From NCBI RefSeq assembly GCF_012034335.1, contig NZ_JAATHJ010000016.1, positions 1 to 64,000 of the forward strand: 64,000 nucleotides of DNA. Reading direction: 5' to 3'. Source of the DNA: Alkalicoccus luteus (lineage in GTDB: Bacteria > Bacillota > Bacilli > Bacillales > Salisediminibacteriaceae). The translations under genes were made by a program, and so were the position numbers. The notes under the pieces were generated by a model. It saw nothing but the letters and a program-made list of their open reading frames with translations. It did no database searches and had not been told where the DNA came from. Of this stretch, positions 15,883 to 25,032 are shown piece by piece; position 1 is the stretch's first letter, and each line of letters starts with the position of its first letter.

Positions 15883-17025
15883 TTATTCCCAGCGTTTCAA
15901 CGCTTCATCCGCAAGCTGGTCCAGCACAATATCGTCCATCGGCGGATTGTGAAGACCTGCGCGAATATCCCGGTAGCAGCGCTGCAAGGTGCTTTGTTCC
16001 GAGAGACTGCCTGCTCCGCCGATCCGCATCGCCAGATCGACTATCCGCATGCCGTTATTTGTCACAGTATATTTCGCAGCTGAGAGTTCCGGCTGCACGA
16101 GCTTTCTGTCTTCAAATCTGGCTGCTTCATACTGCTCAGCTGCCCGGTATAAAACCGCTTCGCTCTGACGGAGCAGCAGCTCCATTTCTCCGAGTTTTGC
16201 CCGTACGTGGGCTGTTTCACTGATCGTTCCATTCAGCGAGTTTGGAGAGTAGGAACGACTGAACTTAGCCGCTGTCCGAAATGCACGCTCTGCAATTCCT
16301 AAATAACAGGCCGGGATGTGCAACAGCCATCCGTTGACCGGCTGAACGGTCCGGGACTTCAGCTGAATCTTTGCATTCCGGCTCAATTCGACGTTCTCAA
16401 GCCGCAAATCATGACTTGCCGTTCCCCGCATCGCTACTGAATCCCACGTATCCTGGATTGTAATACCAGCCGTCTTCATCGGCACGAGAAATTGCGCAGG
16501 GCCATCTCCCTCTATATCTGCGGTAATAGCCGCGTAATCGAGTGCCGGAGCCATGGAGGCAAAGGCTTTATGACCGTTCAGTATCCAACCGTTCTCCGAT
16601 TGTTCAGCTGTTGTTTCCGGCATGCCGCCTCTTGCAGGACTGCCGGACGCCCGCTCGGAAGCGACTGCGTTAAATAGTTTTCCGGAAACGGCTTCGCGCA
16701 TTAGAAACTGCTGCTGTTCATCGATCCATAAATCGTGTTCTCGCATATGATACAGCAGGCCGTTATGCCACCCCATGCACAAAGCAGAAGCTCCGTCTGC
16801 CCGGGCAAGCTGCTGCTGCAGCTTTAAAAAATCCGGCAGGTTCATCCCTAAGCCGCCAAGCTCCTCCGGTACGGTCAAAGCGGAATAACCTGCTGTTTTC
16901 AGCATATCAGCTGTCTCTTCCGGGAATGTCCCCTCCCGATCATGTCTGTCACCGGATGCTGCTATCGTCTCTTCCTGTTCCAGCAGCCAGGTCATCATTT
17001 TTTCTTTCACATCCGTCACCTCCAC
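15883..17025 (-). CDS. Acyl-CoA dehydrogenase superfamily protein
   Basis: The 380-aa flavoprotein has the three-part acyl-CoA dehydrogenase fold: helical N-terminus (LTVPEELGGLGMNLPDFLKLQQQLARADGA split over residues 53-82), beta middle part (SPARGGM, HKAFASMAPALDYAAI), and helical C-terminus ending near LHNPPMDDIVLDQLADEAL. That end resembles the DszC/SfnB-like flavin monooxygenase branch and Bacillus YdbM more than classical enzymes, because the usual catalytic glutamate region (YEGT) is replaced by LHNP. Substrate is unknown. It lies downstream of the rsbQ-GGDEF terminator, so it is a separate unit. Confidence 0.8.
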   Translation of the reverse strand: MEVTDVKEKMMTWLLEQEETIAASGDRHDREGTFPEETADMLKTAGYSALTVPEELGGLGMNLPDFLKLQQQLARADGASALCMGWHNGLLYHMREHDLWIDEQQQFLMREAVSGKLFNAVASERASGSPARGGMPETTAEQSENGWILNGHKAFASMAPALDYAAITADIEGDGPAQFLVPMKTAGITIQDTWDSVAMRGTASHDLRLENVELSRNAKIQLKSRTVQPVNGWLLHIPACYLGIAERAFRTAAKFSRSYSPNSLNGTISETAHVRAKLGEMELLLRQSEAVLYRAAEQYEAARFEDRKLVQPELSAAKYTVTNNGMRIVDLAMRIGGAGSLSEQSTLQRCYRDIRAGLHNPPMDDIVLDQLADEALKRWE

Positions 17026-17076
17026 ATACCCATATGCTACACCTTACCTTTCTGCTTTAGCTACTTAAACGCACGC

Positions 17077-17105
17077 AAAAAAAACAGCCTCTTTACAAGA
17101 GACTG
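17077..17105 (-). terminator. Terminator of the rsbQ-like / PAS-GGDEF operon
   Basis: On the minus strand CAGTCTCT / AGAGGCTG forms an 8-bp stem (one G-T pair) with a TGTAA loop, followed by TTTTTTTT. It lies about 120 bp beyond the stop of the PAS-GGDEF gene and upstream of the acyl-CoA dehydrogenase family gene. Confidence 0.8.
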
Positions 17106-17227
17106 CCCGTTGCAGATATATATGCAAAGAGGCAAAGGTAAACCCGGACTGAGCAAGCTTTGCATTCATCTTCTGAGTCGTGCCCCCGTCTGTTTGTGCT
17201 CAGAATTCGTACGCTTACTTGAAGCGA

Positions 17228-18193
17228 TTAAGAATTCATTTCATCATTGAAGACGACTATTTGATTTCTTCCCCCGTTTTTGGCGGCGTATAAGGCCTGG
17301 TCGGCCCGCTGCATGATCGTGTCGGCTGAGTCTGAAGGGCGCCATTCAGCAATCCCGCCGCTGACCGTAATCGGACAGCTCTCCCATTTTCGCGATTCCA
17401 TATGCAGGCGGATATCGTTTCCCGCTGCTTCAGCCTGAACTGCATTAACCGAGCTGAACAGAACGAAAAATTCTTCTCCGCCCAGTCGTCCGACCGTATC
17501 TCCCTCACGGATAATGGCCTGCAGTTCACGACCAAGTTCACGCAGCACATCATCACCGACGAGATGCCCGTAGCGGTCATTCACCAGCTTGAAGTGATCG
17601 ATGTCGATCAGCATAACAGAGAACGGCACATGATTCACATTTGCGGCGTGCAGCAGCGATTTAAGGCGTTCTTCCAGAAAGCGCCTGTTCGGCAGGCCGG
17701 TTAATTCATCCGTGATCGATAACCGCGACAGCTTTCTGTTTAAATCAATGAGTTCACGTCGTTTGTCTTCATACTCCCGCATTAACGTCTGCAGCTCCCG
17801 AAACGCTGTATCTTTATCTTCCAGAATTTGCTCAGACTGCCTTTTAGCATGCATCAGCTCTTGCTCGTATTCTTCCCGCTGACTCATTTTAACGAGCGCA
17901 CAGAGAATACGGTCTCCCTGTCGAGCTGCATTTACGAGCATCGGAAGGGCTGAGCCGTCCCGGTGTCTGAACGTCAGATGCATCTCTGCAATTTCACCAT
18001 GAACCATCATGAGCGGCGCAAAAAAAGTCTGGAAATAAATACGTGATGGTCTCGTTAACAAGTCATGAACGTGGCTTCCTGCTATGTCAGAGCGGCCCAG
18101 CAGCGCATCCATCGTCATGTTCATTCCTAAAACACTGCCATTCATGTCCAGTTCCAGCAGTCCGCACGGAAGGTCGTTATAGAGCCGATTCAT
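17228..18193 (-). CDS. PAS-GGDEF diguanylate cyclase with RsbP-like sensor domain
   Basis: The 321-aa protein has a PAS-like domain (about 1-105), a coiled coil (about 107-155) and a GGDEF domain (about 160-321). The active-site motif GGEEF is at residues 238-242, with an RxxD inhibitory site (R229-D232) five residues before it, so it is predicted to make c-di-GMP under product control. The PAS part resembles the N-terminal PAS domain of B. subtilis RsbP (opening NDLPCGLLELDMNGSVLG, and DGSALPMLVNA), the partner of RsbQ. It overlaps the rsbQ-like gene by 4 bp in the same order as rsbQ-rsbP. Here a cyclase replaces the PP2C phosphatase of RsbP. Confidence 0.9.
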   Translation of the reverse strand: MNRLYNDLPCGLLELDMNGSVLGMNMTMDALLGRSDIAGSHVHDLLTRPSRIYFQTFFAPLMMVHGEIAEMHLTFRHRDGSALPMLVNAARQGDRILCALVKMSQREEYEQELMHAKRQSEQILEDKDTAFRELQTLMREYEDKRRELIDLNRKLSRLSITDELTGLPNRRFLEERLKSLLHAANVNHVPFSVMLIDIDHFKLVNDRYGHLVGDDVLRELGRELQAIIREGDTVGRLGGEEFFVLFSSVNAVQAEAAGNDIRLHMESRKWESCPITVSGGIAEWRPSDSADTIMQRADQALYAAKNGGRNQIVVFNDEMNS

Positions 18194-19011
18194 TCAGTGA
18201 TGCCAGCCTCTCGTGCCTGGACGAAGCGGAGGATATGGGCAGCCAGTTCCAGCGGTGCACTCAGATGCGGGTTATGGCCTGTTGCTTCAAGCAGCACGAG
18301 TTCACTGTCTGAAAGCTGATCATGAATGAACTCAACGGCCTTGAGCGGGGCAATCGTATCCTCCTGCCCTTGCAGAATCAATACCGGCTTATGCAGCTCC
18401 TGAATACGATCGCGCATATCAATCTGAAACGTCACCTCTGCAAACTGACGGGTAATGGCTGCATTGTTCCGAGTCAGTCGCTCTTCAAACTCCAATGTGA
18501 GCTGATCCGGGTTCGATGGCCCCATCGCTACCGGCGCGAGCATTTTCGCCCATTCCTTATAGTTTCGTTCCATCAGCGTCAGCAGTTCATTGATTTCATC
18601 GCGCTCGAATCCGCCGTAGTAAGTTCCGTCATTCAAATAATGAGCGGACGGCCCGATCATGGTGAGAGTCTTAAACAAGTCCGGACGCTCAATCGCAGCT
18701 TCTGCACCAATCATGCCGCTTACGGAGTGCCCGACGAAATGAACATCCGTCAGATTCCGTTCATCCAAAATGGAAATAATGTCTTCCGCATAGCCTGACT
18801 CGCTGCTGTACCGGATAGGATCGTAAGCCGACAAGTCAGATTGGCCTGCGCCTGTATAATCAAAAGTAATCACGCGAAACGATTCTGATAAGCGGGGAAT
18901 CATTTCCTGCCATACCTGCTGGTCGGTCCCGAAGCCATGAGCCAGCATCAGCGTTTCTGGTCCATTTCCGTATTCCTGAACGTGGTTTTGTTTGTATGTA
19001 GAAAGCGCCAT
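18190..19011 (-). CDS. rsbQ: RsbQ-like alpha/beta hydrolase
   Basis: The 273-aa protein matches B. subtilis RsbQ in length, in the nucleophile elbow GHSVSG and in the catalytic positions: Ser96, Asp218 (QGQEDTIAP) and His246 (GHNPH). Other shared stretches are FDYTGAGQSDLSAYD and IGPSAHYLND. RsbQ-type proteins, like plant KAI2/D14, bind a small hydrophobic ligand and act as receptors that switch on a PAS-domain partner. The start ATG at 19009-19011 lies upstream of the coupled PAS-GGDEF gene. The ligand is unknown, and general hydrolase activity cannot be excluded. Confidence 0.88.
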   Translation of the reverse strand: MALSTYKQNHVQEYGNGPETLMLAHGFGTDQQVWQEMIPRLSESFRVITFDYTGAGQSDLSAYDPIRYSSESGYAEDIISILDERNLTDVHFVGHSVSGMIGAEAAIERPDLFKTLTMIGPSAHYLNDGTYYGGFERDEINELLTLMERNYKEWAKMLAPVAMGPSNPDQLTLEFEERLTRNNAAITRQFAEVTFQIDMRDRIQELHKPVLILQGQEDTIAPLKAVEFIHDQLSDSELVLLEATGHNPHLSAPLELAAHILRFVQAREAGITE

Positions 19012-19241
19012 TTGAATGCCCCCCTTTTTTTTCAGTATAGCATATCGTTAAGCTCGATGATTCCTTCTTCTGTGAACAAATCAGGACTATCTCAATTCAT
19101 ATTTACCAGTTGGTACTATATTTAATCAAAGGTGAGCCTCTTTTCAACTGCCTGCCTATGATTATTGCTAATAATGTCACATAGTAAATTGAACTTCCTG
19201 TGATATAGTATATATATCCTATTTCTAAAGGTGGCGAAAAA

Positions 19242-22220
19242 GTGAGAACTTTCACGATTTCTTTAGGTATTCTGGCTTCAATAGTCGTTGCAACCCCTTT
19301 TATCTGGTGGTATATATCTGCTGACTCTGACTTGCAGGCAGCTGTAGTGACAAGAGATGGTGTTACTGAAACGGATGAGGCTGGCGGCGTGCCAGCATGG
19401 CTTTTTCCACACAATAAATTAAATACTTCTGCTATTTCTGATGGCATGTATGAGGAAGCTGGTTTTATTGCAGCTCTCGATAATGGAAACAGTGACGCTT
19501 TTTCACAAGATGTCTGGCTGAACGTGAAATCTGCCGTTGAGAGCGGTGATACAGATTTAATCATGGAATCGGCGCTGCTGACCGGTTCGACCGAGTTTGA
19601 CGTGCGCAGTGACATTCTTTCTTTTACGGAGTCTTCCTGGTCTGGCTGGAGCGGACGCTGGATGCCCTCTCTGGATAAAGCGGATTCTGACGTATCAGAA
19701 GACCTGATTGCGCTGTATGAGCAAGAAGAAGACTGGAACTACACCGGTACAGGATACGTTTTCGTGCGTGAAAGTACAAGTGACGTGCTGGCGGTGGAGT
19801 CAGATGGGAACGGACCGGTTCTTGCTTTTACTGAATTAGGACAGGAGCTTTATGATTTGGAGCAATCTCCCCTTTACAGCGACTGGTTCCAGCTCGTAGA
19901 AGCAGACAGCAGCGATCATCTCGCAGCCTCGTTTGACTTGAACTTGAGCGAAGCCGAAGAGTTCGTTCTGAACGATGCGTCTATTCCCGTGTCGCCCGCA
20001 GCAATCCAGCAGTTTCGCCGCAGCGGATCTAATATTACCTTTTTAAGTGGTACCTTCTCCGACCTCGATTCTGCTCCATTGTCCCACCGCTATAAGCATC
20101 CGGCTTTCGTCGATCGGATACGAGCAGCTGTGCCTGGTGAACCGGAGGATCGCTTTTTCTGGCTGAGTGGTAAAAACGTATTTACACACGCGATCAATGC
20201 AGCTGAAGAACCCGATGATCCTGAAGCAGCGGACGTCGAGCTGCCGGCAGGATTCGAGGCTGAAGGGGCCGTTTACCATGCCAAAATGAACGAGCAGCAT
20301 ATGGAGGTATATCAAGACGGGGAGTGGCAGCATCTGCCTGTAAAGGGAGTAAACATGGGAATGGGAAAGCCCGGATACTTTCCTGGTGAAGCGGCGATTA
20401 ACCGATCCGAGTACCGGCGATGGTTTGAGCAAATCGGAGAGATGAATGCCAATACGATTCGAATTTATACAATTCATCCTCCTGTCTTTTATGAAGAACT
20501 GGCGGCCTACAATCAATCGGCCGATGAACCATTGTATGTGATGCACGGGGTCTGGATCGATGAAGAACCATTGGAGGAAACGCTTGATGCTTTTGATGAA
20601 GAAATAATCACGGTTTTTGAATCAGAAATGAAAGATGTAGTCGACGTTATTCACGGAAATGCAGTTATCGAGCACGTGCCCGGTCATGCCTCCGGTGTTT
20701 ATGAAGCGGATGTGTCACCATATGTGAGCGCCTGGGTGATTGGAATTGAATGGTATCCATTCATGGTGGAGAACATGGATGAAACGTACCCGGACCTGCC
20801 TGATATGGAAGGTGAATTTGTCTATACTGAAGATGCCGCCCCCTTTGAGATATGGCTTGCCGATCGATTTGAAACGCTGCTGGCCTATGAATACGATACG
20901 TATGAAGCCGTTCGACCGGTCAGCTTCACCAACTGGGTGACAACAGACAAACTGGAGCATGAAGCAGAGCCGCTGGAACAGGAAGACCTTGCTTCCGTTG
21001 ACCCGGATACCATTTACTTGCAGGGCCCTGCAGAATTAGCCGGTCAGTTTGCTTCTTATCACGTCTACCCCTACTACCCGGATTTCTTAAATCTGGAAGA
21101 TAGGTATTTAGAGTACGAAGATCATACCGGAGAGCCAAACAACTACGCCGGATACCTGGATGACTTAAAAGCTGCACATCGACTTCCGCTGCTGATTGCT
21201 GAGTTCGGCATCCCTGCATCAAGAGGACGCACGCACGCCAACCCGTTTGGCTGGGATCAAGGTCATATATCTGAACAGGAACAAGGGCAGATCACAGCCC
21301 ATCTGTTTGAAACGATTGAATCGTTTGATCTGATGGGAGGGCTTGTGTTTTCCTGGCAGGACGAGTGGTTTAAACGAACATGGAATACGATGGACTACGA
21401 CGATCCGGACAGAAGACCTTACTGGTCCGACATTCAGACGAATGAGCAGCATTTTGGACTGCTGAGTTTCGATCGTCATAAAATACGAATTAACGGGGAA
21501 AATGACTGGGAGAGCCGCACGGGGCTCGGAACCTCTCCGGAGCAAGTAAGCTTAGCGGCAGAGCACGACGAGACCTATTTGTATCTGCAGTTTGATGGCG
21601 CTGAGGCAGATGACTTTACGGTGTACCTCAGCATACGAGAAGATGAAGGAGTCGATATCAGCGGATTCCCTGCAGATTATCGCATGTCGTTAGGCTCTGA
21701 AAAAGGCAAATTGGAGGTAGCAGGAGACTACGATCCGTTTTATGTGGATTATGCAGAGGAAGCTCTGAACGAAGAGGGCGGCTGGTCTGAATCCCTGACC
21801 GATGATTTTCATCCGATCCGGCTGGCACTCAACAAAGAAATGGTCAGACCGGATACGGGGGAAACATTGCCGTTCGAATACGATGAGACAGGTGTTTTAC
21901 TAAAAGGCTCCGCTGATCCTGATGATGATAATTGGAGCTCGCTGCACGATTTTGAAACAAATGGAACATATACAGAAGTAAGAATTCCATGGCTCATGCT
22001 GAATGCAACAGATCCAGGTAACCGAGAATTTTTAGGAGACGTATGGGAGGATGGCTTTTCCGACCGCATTGCTATTGATGCCATTAATATCGCAATTGAA
22101 CAGAATGGTGATTTGTATCAGTTTGATACCGGATACACATGGGAAACATGGGACTTGCCTATGTCAGAAGAACGATTAAAAGATTCTTATTATTATTTAC
22201 AGGATGCATTTGAAGACTGA
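19242..22220 (+). CDS. Large secreted or membrane-anchored glycoside-hydrolase-like protein
   Basis: The 992-aa protein starts at GTG 19242 behind AAAGGTGG. Residues 6-25 form a signal anchor. The middle (about 365-730) looks like a TIM-barrel clan-A glycosidase: VKGVNMGMGKPGYFPGEAA at residue 366 onwards, NTIRIYTIHPP, a candidate acid/base Glu503 (VIGIEWYPF) and a candidate nucleophile Glu654 (LIAEFGIPASRG), then GLVFSWQDEW. The C-terminal ~230 residues contain LYLQFDGAEADDFTVYLSI, like a carbohydrate-binding beta-sandwich. The N-terminal 300 residues are unassigned. It is highly acidic, as in halophiles. It lies 15 bp upstream of a TauE-type gene and may share its transcript. The substrate is not known. 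Confidence 0.75.
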   Translation: MRTFTISLGILASIVVATPFIWWYISADSDLQAAVVTRDGVTETDEAGGVPAWLFPHNKLNTSAISDGMYEEAGFIAALDNGNSDAFSQDVWLNVKSAVESGDTDLIMESALLTGSTEFDVRSDILSFTESSWSGWSGRWMPSLDKADSDVSEDLIALYEQEEDWNYTGTGYVFVRESTSDVLAVESDGNGPVLAFTELGQELYDLEQSPLYSDWFQLVEADSSDHLAASFDLNLSEAEEFVLNDASIPVSPAAIQQFRRSGSNITFLSGTFSDLDSAPLSHRYKHPAFVDRIRAAVPGEPEDRFFWLSGKNVFTHAINAAEEPDDPEAADVELPAGFEAEGAVYHAKMNEQHMEVYQDGEWQHLPVKGVNMGMGKPGYFPGEAAINRSEYRRWFEQIGEMNANTIRIYTIHPPVFYEELAAYNQSADEPLYVMHGVWIDEEPLEETLDAFDEEIITVFESEMKDVVDVIHGNAVIEHVPGHASGVYEADVSPYVSAWVIGIEWYPFMVENMDETYPDLPDMEGEFVYTEDAAPFEIWLADRFETLLAYEYDTYEAVRPVSFTNWVTTDKLEHEAEPLEQEDLASVDPDTIYLQGPAELAGQFASYHVYPYYPDFLNLEDRYLEYEDHTGEPNNYAGYLDDLKAAHRLPLLIAEFGIPASRGRTHANPFGWDQGHISEQEQGQITAHLFETIESFDLMGGLVFSWQDEWFKRTWNTMDYDDPDRRPYWSDIQTNEQHFGLLSFDRHKIRINGENDWESRTGLGTSPEQVSLAAEHDETYLYLQFDGAEADDFTVYLSIREDEGVDISGFPADYRMSLGSEKGKLEVAGDYDPFYVDYAEEALNEEGGWSESLTDDFHPIRLALNKEMVRPDTGETLPFEYDETGVLLKGSADPDDDNWSSLHDFETNGTYTEVRIPWLMLNATDPGNREFLGDVWEDGFSDRIAIDAINIAIEQNGDLYQFDTGYTWETWDLPMSEERLKDSYYYLQDAFED

Positions 22221-22235
22221 TTTACGTGGAGGACA

Positions 22236-22982
22236 ATGATGGACTTGCCGACAGGTTTGCTGATCATCACCGCCGTGTGCGCGCTGCTGATCGGTATTTC
22301 CAAAACTGCACTGCCAACGCTCGGGATTTTTGTCGTCGCTGTTATGGCGACGATTTTTCCTGCACGGGAATCAATAGGAATTGTCCTGCCGATGCTGATA
22401 GCAGCAGATCTTGTCGCTGTCTTCTATTACCGCAGAAGCGTCGACTGGCCAACGCTGTTTCGTCTGCTTCCCTGGGTGAGCGGCGGACTCGCTGTCGGCT
22501 TCTTCTTTCTATTTACGATGGAGAGCGGACGCGCCATTGAAATCGCACTCGGTCTGATCATTACAGCGATGGTCGTGCTGCAAGTCCGTAACATGCGCAA
22601 AGCTCCAACGACAAAAGCGGATTATTCAAAGCTGTTCCTTATTGTCATTGGTACTCTTGCCGGCTTCACGACGATGATCGGCAACGCAGCGGGTCCGGTT
22701 ATGGCAATTTTTCTTCTGGCTGCCGGACTTCAGAAGCAGGCGTTTATCGGCACCGGAGCCTGGTTTTTCCTGACCGTCAACTTAATTAAAGTACCGCTGT
22801 ATACCTCACTTGGACTCATCACAGCCTCTTCTCTGACGCTTAATGCGATGATGCTTCCATTTATTCTGTTGGGAACGTGGGCCGGAATTCGCTTGATCCG
22901 TCTGATTCCGCAGAAACTCTTTTCTGTGCTGATTCTCATACTGGCGCTCGCCGGCGGTTTAAGACTATTGCTGGGGGCGTAG
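22236..22982 (+). CDS. Sulfite exporter TauE/SafE family membrane protein
   Basis: The 248-aa protein is almost entirely hydrophobic, with about eight predicted helices. The TauE/SafE pattern is visible in the repeated glycine-rich segments: LIGISKTALPTLGIFVVAVMA near the N-terminus, and GTLAGFTTMIGNAAGPVMAIFLLA in the second half. Family members export sulfite or sulfoacetate or act as general organic anion carriers. GGAGG precedes the double ATG at 22236. The sulfur cluster of this window is 20 kb away, so a link to sulfite is possible but not shown. Confidence 0.85.
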   Translation: MMDLPTGLLIITAVCALLIGISKTALPTLGIFVVAVMATIFPARESIGIVLPMLIAADLVAVFYYRRSVDWPTLFRLLPWVSGGLAVGFFFLFTMESGRAIEIALGLIITAMVVLQVRNMRKAPTTKADYSKLFLIVIGTLAGFTTMIGNAAGPVMAIFLLAAGLQKQAFIGTGAWFFLTVNLIKVPLYTSLGLITASSLTLNAMMLPFILLGTWAGIRLIRLIPQKLFSVLILILALAGGLRLLLGA

Positions 22983-23032
22983 CTGTCTTATTTCCCGGGA
23001 AATGAAACCATCGATGTAAAAGGAGAGATTGT

Positions 23033-23860
23033 ATGCCTGAAGGTCCGGAGATTCGAAAAGCTGCTGATCGTGTTGAGAAAGCAGTGAAGGACAAAGAAGC
23101 AGCGGATATTTACTTTGCTCATGACCATTTAAAAGGATATGAAGATGTCCTGCGGGGTGCCGTCATTACGGGGGTTGATACAAAAGGAAAAGCGATGCTG
23201 ACCCGTTTTGATAACGGATATACCGTCTATTCACATAATCAGCTTTACGGAAAATGGATAATTCGCAACGCCTACAATTATCCACAGACGAACCGGCAGC
23301 TTCGCTTCGCTGTCCATAATGAAAAGAAATCAGCCCTGCTTTACAGCGCTTCTGATATTGAAGTGCTTCCGGACGAAGAAGTTGCTGAACATCCTTTCAT
23401 CCGTAAAGTCGGACCTGACGTATTCAGTGAAGACGTGACGGCCGATATGCTGAAAAAACGATTCTGGAGTAAAACGTTTCGCAACAGGCGCTGGGCTTCG
23501 TCTCTGCTGGACCAGGCATTTGTTGCCGGGATCGGCAACTACTTGCGAAGTGAAGTGCTATTTGCTGCAGGCATCCATCCTACTCTGCGCCCGTCCGACT
23601 GTAGCGAAGAACAAGTTACGAAAGCGGCAGAGGCCGTCATACACATGATGTGGCAGTCATACCGGCATGCCGGCATTACGAACGATTTGTCGCTCGCGGA
23701 AAAGATGAAAAAGGCCGGACGGCAGCGAAATGAATACAGGCACTGGGTGTTTTCAAGAGCTGAGCAGAGCTGCCACCTGTGCGGAACACCAGTAACCAAA
23801 ATACAGGCCGCCTCCAGAAGGCTGTATTACTGCGAATCGTGCCAGCCGGAACCATCGTGA
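23033..23860 (+). CDS. nei: Endonuclease VIII-type DNA glycosylase (Fpg/Nei family)
   Basis: The 275-aa enzyme removes oxidised bases from DNA and nicks the backbone. It starts MPEGPEI, so Pro2 is the catalytic amine and Glu3 the acid. The helix-two-turn-helix is in SLLDQAFVAGIGNYLRSEVLF (about 162-182). The C-terminal zinc finger has CHLCG and YYCESC. Length and start agree with the Nei branch rather than Fpg (MPELPEVE). It has its own ribosome binding site (AAAAGGAGAG). Confidence 0.92.
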   Translation: MPEGPEIRKAADRVEKAVKDKEAADIYFAHDHLKGYEDVLRGAVITGVDTKGKAMLTRFDNGYTVYSHNQLYGKWIIRNAYNYPQTNRQLRFAVHNEKKSALLYSASDIEVLPDEEVAEHPFIRKVGPDVFSEDVTADMLKKRFWSKTFRNRRWASSLLDQAFVAGIGNYLRSEVLFAAGIHPTLRPSDCSEEQVTKAAEAVIHMMWQSYRHAGITNDLSLAEKMKKAGRQRNEYRHWVFSRAEQSCHLCGTPVTKIQAASRRLYYCESCQPEPS

Positions 23861-23888
23861 CCTGAATCATACAGCTAGATAAACAAAA

Positions 23889-23920
23889 ACAATGAGGCAG
23901 CGGCGCCGCTGTCTCATTGT
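23889..23920. terminator. Shared terminator between nei and a convergent gene
   Basis: A near-perfect palindrome (ACAATGAG.CAGCGGC / GCCGCTG.CTCATTGT) lies between the ends of two convergent genes. On the minus strand it is followed by GTTTTTGTTT, so it fits best as terminator of the minus-strand gene at 23988-24662. Confidence 0.75.
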
Positions 23921-23987
23921 CAGTTTGCTGATTGAGGTGTTGCAGGCTCGTACCAAAATCAACAGCATGACAAGCTGGCAGCATTAA

Positions 23988-24662
23988 TCAGGAAACGTGC
24001 CCTTCCATCTGATTAAATGCTTCCTTTAGTGCTTCCTCGTGCTGGGGATGAATATCACCTAAAATAATGTGCAGGATATGTGGTTCGCCATTCAGCTGCA
24101 CCTTAAATATGCCTGTCGTAAAATCAGTATGGATCAGCTGATAAAAAGTTCCCTGATAGCACTTGCAGGATGGTTCACCGAGGGAGAAAATAAATGAACC
24201 ATTCTCCCGATAGACCCAGCCGCTTATGCCTTTATCGTACTCCGGCTCCTTAGCAACATTGGAACGGCTTACTTTGTAGATGGTAACATCTACTTCATCG
24301 AGCTCATGAAACAAGTCATTGACGAGCGAACCGTGAACGATCAGGTCCCATCTGCTCTGGATAGCCTGGCCAATGATAATGTGATTCACGTCATACTGCG
24401 TAGCTGTATCTCCGATAATACCCGCAATTGTTTCTCCTTTTCTCAGCGGACGAAAAACCATCGTTGCGTTGTATTCATCTGCCCAGCGCTGAATATGATC
24501 CCGTTCCTCAATTTTGTCCATGCTGTCTCCGTCTTCTGTTGAGTAAACGTGTAATACAATACAATCACTTTTGAATGCTTTTTTTTCGGTCATGCCCCGC
24601 TCAATAAGAGCTGCCGCATTCCGATAGTTCGCAATACATACGAGTACGTTTTCCTTCTTCAC
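23988..24662 (-). CDS. Universal-stress-protein-like protein, 224 aa
   Basis: The N-terminal ~130 residues look like a nucleotide-binding USP fold, close to the USP domain of KdpD: NVLVCIANYRNAAALIERG, a central TMVFRPLRKGETIAGIIGDTATQYDVNHIIIGQ, and a late VNDLFHELDEVDVTIYKV. The C-terminal ~90 residues are unlike standard USPs (ISGWVYRENGSFIFSLG, HILHIILGDIHPQHEEALKEAF) and I cannot assign them. The start is GTG 24660-24662 behind GGGAGG. It heads away from two small genes on the same strand with 34 bp between. Confidence 0.65.
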   Translation of the reverse strand: MKKENVLVCIANYRNAAALIERGMTEKKAFKSDCIVLHVYSTEDGDSMDKIEERDHIQRWADEYNATMVFRPLRKGETIAGIIGDTATQYDVNHIIIGQAIQSRWDLIVHGSLVNDLFHELDEVDVTIYKVSRSNVAKEPEYDKGISGWVYRENGSFIFSLGEPSCKCYQGTFYQLIHTDFTTGIFKVQLNGEPHILHIILGDIHPQHEEALKEAFNQMEGHVS

Positions 24663-24696
24663 TTTCTCATCCTCCCTTCCAGCCGGAGCATTCAGC

Positions 24697-24963
24697 TCAG
24701 TAGCTGATTCGTTTTTGATCCGGTGCCTTAAACCTTTCCACGCCGGATGGCCGTTTCCTGCTATGTTTTGTGTTTCTTCCGGAAACTCTTTGTCTCCACA
24801 TATTAAAAGAAGATCGTTTCATTTCCCGGCGCATCAGCTTGATCACTTCTTTTTCTTTCAGACCAAACTGCAGTTCAATCGCTTCAAACGGCGTCCGGTC
24901 TTCCCACGCCATTTCAATTACGCGATCGGTTTCTTCTGCAGATAAATCAGGTCGTTTGCTCAT
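24697..24963 (-). CDS. TIGR03643 family small protein
   Basis: The 88-aa protein has the core of the TIGR03643/DUF2805 family: VIEMAWEDRTPFEAIELQFGLKEKEVIKLMRREMKRSSFNMWRQRVSGR in residues 15-63, a helix-turn-helix-like basic domain. Function is not established. The ribosome binding site AAAGGAAGG precedes ATG 24961-24963. Confidence 0.85.
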   Translation of the reverse strand: MSKRPDLSAEETDRVIEMAWEDRTPFEAIELQFGLKEKEVIKLMRREMKRSSFNMWRQRVSGRNTKHSRKRPSGVERFKAPDQKRISY

Positions 24964-25032
24964 AGCCGCCTTCCTTTCCTGTTCAGACGAAAAAATGACA
25001 GCCGGAAGTGATATCCGGCTGCCCTTTCAGCT

